A stretch of 7,793 nucleotides of DNA from an uncultured bacterium (GTDB lineage: Bacteria; Patescibacteriota; Saccharimonadia; Saccharimonadales; Saccharimonadaceae), in NCBI GenBank assembly GCA_903861015.1, contig CAIOSL010000056.1:1-7793 (forward strand), written 5' to 3'. Both the position numbers and the translations under genes were made by a program. Of this stretch, positions 4,573 to 7,793 are shown in pieces. The notes under the pieces are model-generated. The model was not told the DNA's origin. It searched no databases and worked only from the letters and a program-made list of their open reading frames with translations. Each line of letters begins with the position of its first letter. The stretch's first letter is position 1.

Positions 4573-5368
4573 CCAGTGGCGCCTTGATGTGTGGATGCGA
4601 CTGATAATCGGTCAGTTCAAAATTATCGATCGAAAAGCTATCGATATCGGGCACATTACCCTTGATCGTCAGTTTTGGAAAGGCCATTGGCGTTCGTTTG
4701 ATCTGCTCTTTGGCCTGTTCGATATGATTGGTATACAGATGGGCGTTACCGATCGATACCACCAATTCGCGGGCCTCGAGGCCGGTCACATGGGCGATCA
4801 TTTGCAGCAGCAGCGCATACTGGGCAATATTAAACGGCAAGCCCAAGAAAACATCGGATGACCTTTGATACAGCAACATGCGTAATTTGCCCTTGGTAAC
4901 ATCCAGATGAAACATCGTATGGCATGGCGGCAAGCGCATTTCGGTTAAGTCGGCTGGGTTCCAGGCACTGACAATAATCGCCTTGGAGTTAGGATTGTTT
5001 TTGATCTGGTCGATCGCCCAAGCCAACTGATCAATCTGTCCGCCGTGTGGGTTTTGCCAATGTCGCCACTGCACGCCATAAACCGGCCCCAAATTTAGGT
5101 CTTTGTCGGCAAAATCGTCCCAATAACGGATCTTGTTGTCTTGAAGGTATTTAATATTGGACGACCCAGACACAAACCACAGCATTTCTTTGGCCAAAAT
5201 CGTAAATGGCATTTTTTTGGTAGTTAACAGCGGAAAGCCGTACCGCAAATCAAACTTCATCTGGTAACCAAAAATCGATTTGACCGGATGAATACCGCGC
5301 GACGGTTTGGTCTTGCCGTCCTTTATAATCGTTGCCATTAGTTTTAAATATTGGTATTCGGGATGCAT
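4562..5368 (-). CDS. thyA: Thymidylate synthase
   Basis: ThyA methylates dUMP to dTMP using methylenetetrahydrofolate and releases dihydrofolate, which the nearby FolA would recycle. At 268 residues it is close to E. coli ThyA (264). Key features are FDLRYGFPLLTTKK, LGPVYGVQWRHW, the catalytic Cys149 in LPPCHTMF, QRSSDVFLGLPFNIAQYALL with N180, GNAHLYTNH (208-215) with the dUMP-ribose His210 and Tyr212, and the C-terminal SHPHIKAPLVIL that closes over the active site. Two deviations stand out: the phosphate-binding loop usually written RTGTGT reads RGIHPV (24-29), keeping only the Arg, and GD before the His is GN. The ATG at 5368 follows GGAGG by 8 bases. It is the last gene of a minus-strand operon, 3 bases after the deaminase stop, and its 3' end overlaps the glycosyltransferase gene. 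Confidence 0.95.
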   Translation of the reverse strand: MHPEYQYLKLMATIIKDGKTKPSRGIHPVKSIFGYQMKFDLRYGFPLLTTKKMPFTILAKEMLWFVSGSSNIKYLQDNKIRYWDDFADKDLNLGPVYGVQWRHWQNPHGGQIDQLAWAIDQIKNNPNSKAIIVSAWNPADLTEMRLPPCHTMFHLDVTKGKLRMLLYQRSSDVFLGLPFNIAQYALLLQMIAHVTGLEARELVVSIGNAHLYTNHIEQAKEQIKRTPMAFPKLTIKGNVPDIDSFSIDNFELTDYQSHPHIKAPLVIL

Positions 5369-5371
5369 CGT

Positions 5372-6364
5372 TTACCCCTCCGTCTCTTGTATATCTTTTG
5401 TTACAACCAGCCTACGAACAGTTTTGCCAGCTTTTTCGAGCAATTTAACCGCGTAACCGTCGGAATGATCAAGTGAATAAACAATCTCGGCCACGTCGGT
5501 CTCACACAACATGCGGGCACAGGTAGGACAAGGTAGCAAATTAATAAACAGCGACATACCGGTCAAATTCATCTCGGCCTTGCCAGCCTGAACCATCAAC
5601 ATAACCTCGGCGTGAACGGTATCGTAATAATTAAGATCACCCGGCTGCGACATGTGCCGTTCGCGCAAGGGTCCAAAATGCCAGGCAAAGGTCGAATAAG
5701 GCACGGTCTTGTTATAGGCCGTCATCATTAATTTGTAGTTATAGCCACGTTTTTGACCCAGGGCAACACCGGTCTGAAACGCGCAGTCGAACGAGCTAGC
5801 GGCCGCCAAATTAGCCATTTCCATCATCTGGTGGTCATTTAACAGCCCAATCGACTTAATATTGAGGGCTGGTTTGGTCAGGCTAATCGCATAGCGCCGG
5901 GCCTCTTCCTCGCTGGCATAAGGCGACAGGTATTCGATTGGAATGTTTTGCGCCATCAGGGCATAATACTCGGGCCGCACATGGAACGAATATTGCCACG
6001 AGCCATTAATTAATAGTACGCGTTTAAAATTAACTTTTTCGTAAATCGACACCAAATCCGACTGGCAACAATGCAGTAGCGTGATTTTGTGCGGGCTGGC
6101 CGAATTATTAACCTTGTTAATCAAGTCCGTAATCACATCAGGTCGCAGGGTTTTAAACTGCGATTGACCCTCAAAACCATTAATATACTCTTCGGTCGCG
6201 CAACCAACCACAATATTGCCACTGGGCAAGTAAGCCTTGACGATCTGGGCAAACCGCGCCACCGACATTTCGCGCGGCGGAGCAATAAAAATCGCTTTTA
6301 GGCTGCGTAGTGGTTTTTTGCCGCCAAACGCCAGGTCTGACCAGTTTAATTCATAATTAGTCAT
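5372..6364 (-). CDS. dCMP-deaminase-like protein with an unrecognised N-terminal domain
   Basis: A 330-residue two-domain protein. Residues about 176-330 are a zinc-dependent cytidine/deoxycytidylate deaminase fold, with HAE (251-253) supplying the first Zn ligand and the catalytic Glu, and PCPTC (278-282) supplying the two Cys ligands. SFDCAFQTGVALG and TAYNK match the start of dCMP deaminases. Such enzymes convert dCMP to dUMP, the substrate of ThyA encoded 3 bases downstream, which makes dCMP the likely substrate. Residues about 20-165 are an added domain with alternating strand/helix character (LKAIFIAPP, GNIVVGCATEEYI, KITLLHCC, RVLLINGSW) that I do not recognise; it looks Rossmann-like and may bind a nucleotide. 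I chose the ATG at 6364, which overlaps the HIT stop by 8 bases; a TTG at 6382 would add six residues. Confidence 0.85.
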   Translation of the reverse strand: MTNYELNWSDLAFGGKKPLRSLKAIFIAPPREMSVARFAQIVKAYLPSGNIVVGCATEEYINGFEGQSQFKTLRPDVITDLINKVNNSASPHKITLLHCCQSDLVSIYEKVNFKRVLLINGSWQYSFHVRPEYYALMAQNIPIEYLSPYASEEEARRYAISLTKPALNIKSIGLLNDHQMMEMANLAAASSFDCAFQTGVALGQKRGYNYKLMMTAYNKTVPYSTFAWHFGPLRERHMSQPGDLNYYDTVHAEVMLMVQAGKAEMNLTGMSLFINLLPCPTCARMLCETDVAEIVYSLDHSDGYAVKLLEKAGKTVRRLVVTKDIQETEG

Positions 6365-6878
6365 CTTGGTACTTTCTGGCAAAACGTTGGGCCAACTTGG
6401 TTATCTCGGCCTGCTTTTGGCGGTACAAATCGGTATTTTGCAGCGGCGTGTTGGCTAGCGGTCGATAATTCCACTGCGCCAAGTCCGGCGCGTCAAACGG
6501 TATGCAATGAAAATGCAAATGCTCGACCGTACTTTGGGCCTCGGCGCCATCTTTTTGGATAATCTGCATACCCTTGATGCCGTAAATCTCGCGGATCATC
6601 TTTTTGGCAATATACATCATTTTGCGCATCGTCTCCCATTCGACTGGCGTCAGTTCTTTGACCGATCGCACGTGGCGGCGGGGAATAATCATACAGTGAC
6701 CATCAATATAGGCGAACAGGGCGATGGTCAAAACCACGCCATTCTCTTCGTAAAAAACGTAATTATCGTTCAGGTCACAAAAAACACACTTGCCAACCGA
6801 CTGCCAAATGCCATCGTATTTGCCCGAGGTTCTGGCGGTACGATACAGTTCTTGTTTTTGACGCGTAGCCTCGTCCAT
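6357..6878 (-). CDS. HIT-family (histidine triad) nucleotide hydrolase/transferase
   Basis: A 173-residue HIT protein. The triad EHLHFHCIPFD (119-129) contains H120, H122 and H124, the last being the usual nucleotidylated residue. The family features YIDGHCMIIPRRHV (57-70) and GAEAQSTVEHLHFH lie in the expected order. CVFCDL (31-36) resembles the Zn-binding CxxC at the start of many HIT proteins. It is longer than HINT-type proteins (about 115-140) because of extra N-terminal and C-terminal helices, closer to the Ap4A hydrolase/phosphorylase-like branch. HIT enzymes cleave or transfer nucleoside monophosphates from dinucleoside polyphosphates, adenylylated compounds or sugar nucleotides; the substrate here is unknown. 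Its ATG shares a base with the stop of the upstream nucleotidyltransferase (TAATG), and it overlaps the deaminase gene downstream, so it is tightly co-translated. Confidence 0.9.
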   Translation of the reverse strand: MDEATRQKQELYRTARTSGKYDGIWQSVGKCVFCDLNDNYVFYEENGVVLTIALFAYIDGHCMIIPRRHVRSVKELTPVEWETMRKMMYIAKKMIREIYGIKGMQIIQKDGAEAQSTVEHLHFHCIPFDAPDLAQWNYRPLANTPLQNTDLYRQKQAEITKLAQRFARKYQDD

Positions 6879-7432
6879 TATTTTTCTTTTAGCGGATCTT
6901 TGCGATACTGCATAAAATCTTTTAGTACTTCACTCAAATGGCCGCCAATGGCGCGCTGCAAGATTTGGGTAGTTGAAATGGCGGTTGACTGCCGATCAAC
7001 AACAATCACTTCGCCGCCATATTTAACAACGGTTTTATACTCGCGCGAGTCTTTGTAATTGTCGGTCCAATCTTCTTTGACGGTAATATAAATATCTGGT
7101 TTTAGCAGCCCCAGCGATGGCTGACAACTTGGTTCAGGCAGGACTGTCACAAAATCAACCGACTTTAGGTAGGTCAGCATCTCGGCCCGAATTTTCTCGT
7201 CCAAAATTGGTTTGTTAGGACCTTTGACTTGTTTGATCGCATTGTTACTGCTGACGCCAACCACCAACACGTCACCGTATTCGCGGGCACGCTCTAAATA
7301 ACGGCACTGACCGGCATGGATAAGGTCCCATGATCCAGCCGTAAAGACAACTTTTTTGCCTTTTTCATGTAATTTTTCACCTAAAACCATTAAGTCGCTC
7401 TGCGAAATAAGCCGTTTTTTCCAACTAGACAT
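6878..7432 (-). CDS. HldE/TagD-like nucleotidyltransferase with altered HxGH motif
   Basis: A 184-residue member of the cytidylyltransferase-like superfamily, similar in layout to the HldE (RfaE) C-terminal domain and to TagD. These enzymes join a sugar- or polyol-phosphate to CMP or AMP, releasing pyrophosphate. TAGSWDLIHAGQCRYLERAR (31-50) is the nucleotide-binding region, followed by GDVLVVGVSSN, KQVKGPNKPI (67-76), VDFVTVLPEP, KPDIYITVKEDW and STAISTTQIL (149-158), the counterpart of the STT motif. In the family HxGH motif the second His is replaced by Gln (H39-A-G-Q42), and the usual KGGDY is KEDWTD. The second His normally supports the transition state, so activity or substrate may be changed. 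The ATG at 7432 follows GAGG by 5 bases. It starts 34 bases after the upstream kinase-like gene and ends in a 1-base overlap with the HIT gene. Confidence 0.85.
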   Translation of the reverse strand: MSSWKKRLISQSDLMVLGEKLHEKGKKVVFTAGSWDLIHAGQCRYLERAREYGDVLVVGVSSNNAIKQVKGPNKPILDEKIRAEMLTYLKSVDFVTVLPEPSCQPSLGLLKPDIYITVKEDWTDNYKDSREYKTVVKYGGEVIVVDRQSTAISTTQILQRAIGGHLSEVLKDFMQYRKDPLKEK

Positions 7433-7466
7433 AAAAACCTCAACCCCTCACACTACTTACTTAAAT

Positions 7467-7793
7467 CTAGAATATCACACCGCGTTTTAAGAGTATATCT
7501 TTTGTCCGCATAAAATGCTCGTTTAAACACAACGATTCGTACGGGTTATGGCGCAGGAACTTATAAAAATCATAGACCAAAAACATCTCGACCAACTGGT
7601 TGAGTTGGCCAATATCACCGATATCATTGGTTTGGCCGCGTTTAATGTAGCCTGATCGCAAAAAGTACTTATAAACCTGTGTGGTTGTTTTGTATTTGCA
7701 ATCCACAATCAAAAAAGCCAGCGTGCGGGCTATATCGACAAAGTTATGGCCAACTGCGGTTTTTTCAAAGTCTAAAATACCACTGACTTTCTT
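7467..7793 (-). CDS. APH/choline-kinase-like phosphotransferase, C-terminal fragment
   Basis: The frame is open to the window edge and ends at TAG 7467-7469, so only the last 108 codons are visible and the start lies beyond the window. The first visible residues contain VSGILDFEKTAVGHNFVDIA, which fits the metal-binding segment of aminoglycoside phosphotransferase/choline kinase-fold enzymes (IDFxxA..G...DLA), where the Asp binds Mg-ATP. The rest is helical with many aromatic residues, as expected for the C-terminal lobe. The catalytic loop (HGD-like) would be outside the window and cannot be checked. Such kinases phosphorylate choline, ethanolamine, hexosamines, homoserine or drugs; nothing here identifies the substrate. 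Only 34 bases separate it from the nucleotidyltransferase downstream, so the two may act in sequence. Confidence 0.7.
   Translation of the reverse strand, partial: KKVSGILDFEKTAVGHNFVDIARTLAFLIVDCKYKTTTQVYKYFLRSGYIKRGQTNDIGDIGQLNQLVEMFLVYDFYKFLRHNPYESLCLNEHFMRTKDILLKRGVIF

Noticed and set aside
4349..4861. Plus-strand open frame spanning the glycosyltransferase end and thyA
   Set aside because: It overlaps two firmly identified genes in other frames and shows no motif or start signal.
6507..7058. Plus-strand open frame of 183 codons opposite the HIT and nucleotidyltransferase genes
   Set aside because: Antisense to well-supported overlapping genes, with no ribosome binding site.
1..7793. 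TGA reassigned as glycine or tryptophan, as in some CPR lineages
   Set aside because: All recognisable proteins are full length with normal Gly and Trp codons and no in-frame TGA, so the standard bacterial code explains the window.

Overview
This window most likely comes from a small-genome bacterium of the Candidate Phyla Radiation (Patescibacteria), possibly Candidatus Saccharibacteria. That is an inference. It rests on the very tight gene packing (overlaps of 1 to 17 bases, 3-base gaps), a lysine/alanine-rich N-terminal extension on ribosomal protein L1, several short proteins I cannot place, and standard-code reading frames. No rRNA, tRNA, insertion sequence, CRISPR array or attachment site is visible.

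Region 1 (1-1286, + strand) holds the end of rplK (L11), a terminator, a new extended -10 promoter, a structured leader that resembles the L1-binding site of 23S rRNA, then rplA (L1) and a terminator shared with the convergent gene. L1 therefore appears to have its own transcription unit with an autoregulatory site next to its ribosome binding site. rplJ and rplL do not follow.

Region 2 (1284-1805, - strand) holds a lone dihydrofolate reductase gene (folA). Its best -10 hexamer lies so close to the ATG that the mRNA may be leaderless.

Region 3 (1806-3212, + strand) is an AT-richer accessory cassette. A promoter followed immediately by a strong palindrome leads to three unrecognised genes: a Gly/His-rich 87-residue protein, an acidic helical 190-residue protein and an overlapping acidic 113-residue protein.

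Region 4 (3241-4572, + strand) has its own promoter, a 42-residue acidic microprotein with a tandem DGYY repeat (3297-3425), and a GT4-type glycosyltransferase whose start lies inside the microprotein gene.

Region 5 (4562-7793, - strand) is a compact operon. In transcription order it holds the C-terminus of an APH/choline-kinase-like phosphotransferase, a HldE/TagD-like nucleotidyltransferase with an altered HxGH motif, a HIT protein, a two-domain protein ending in a dCMP-deaminase-like domain, and thymidylate synthase (thyA). Deaminase plus ThyA suggests a dCMP to dUMP to dTMP route, and the nearby folA would recycle the dihydrofolate that ThyA produces. The kinase, nucleotidyltransferase and HIT genes suggest activation of an unknown small molecule, or nucleotide housekeeping.

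The most interesting points are the microprotein/glycosyltransferase pair, the unrecognised domain fused to the deaminase, the HxGQ substitution, the L1 leader mimic and the absence of TGA stops among all 13 genes.
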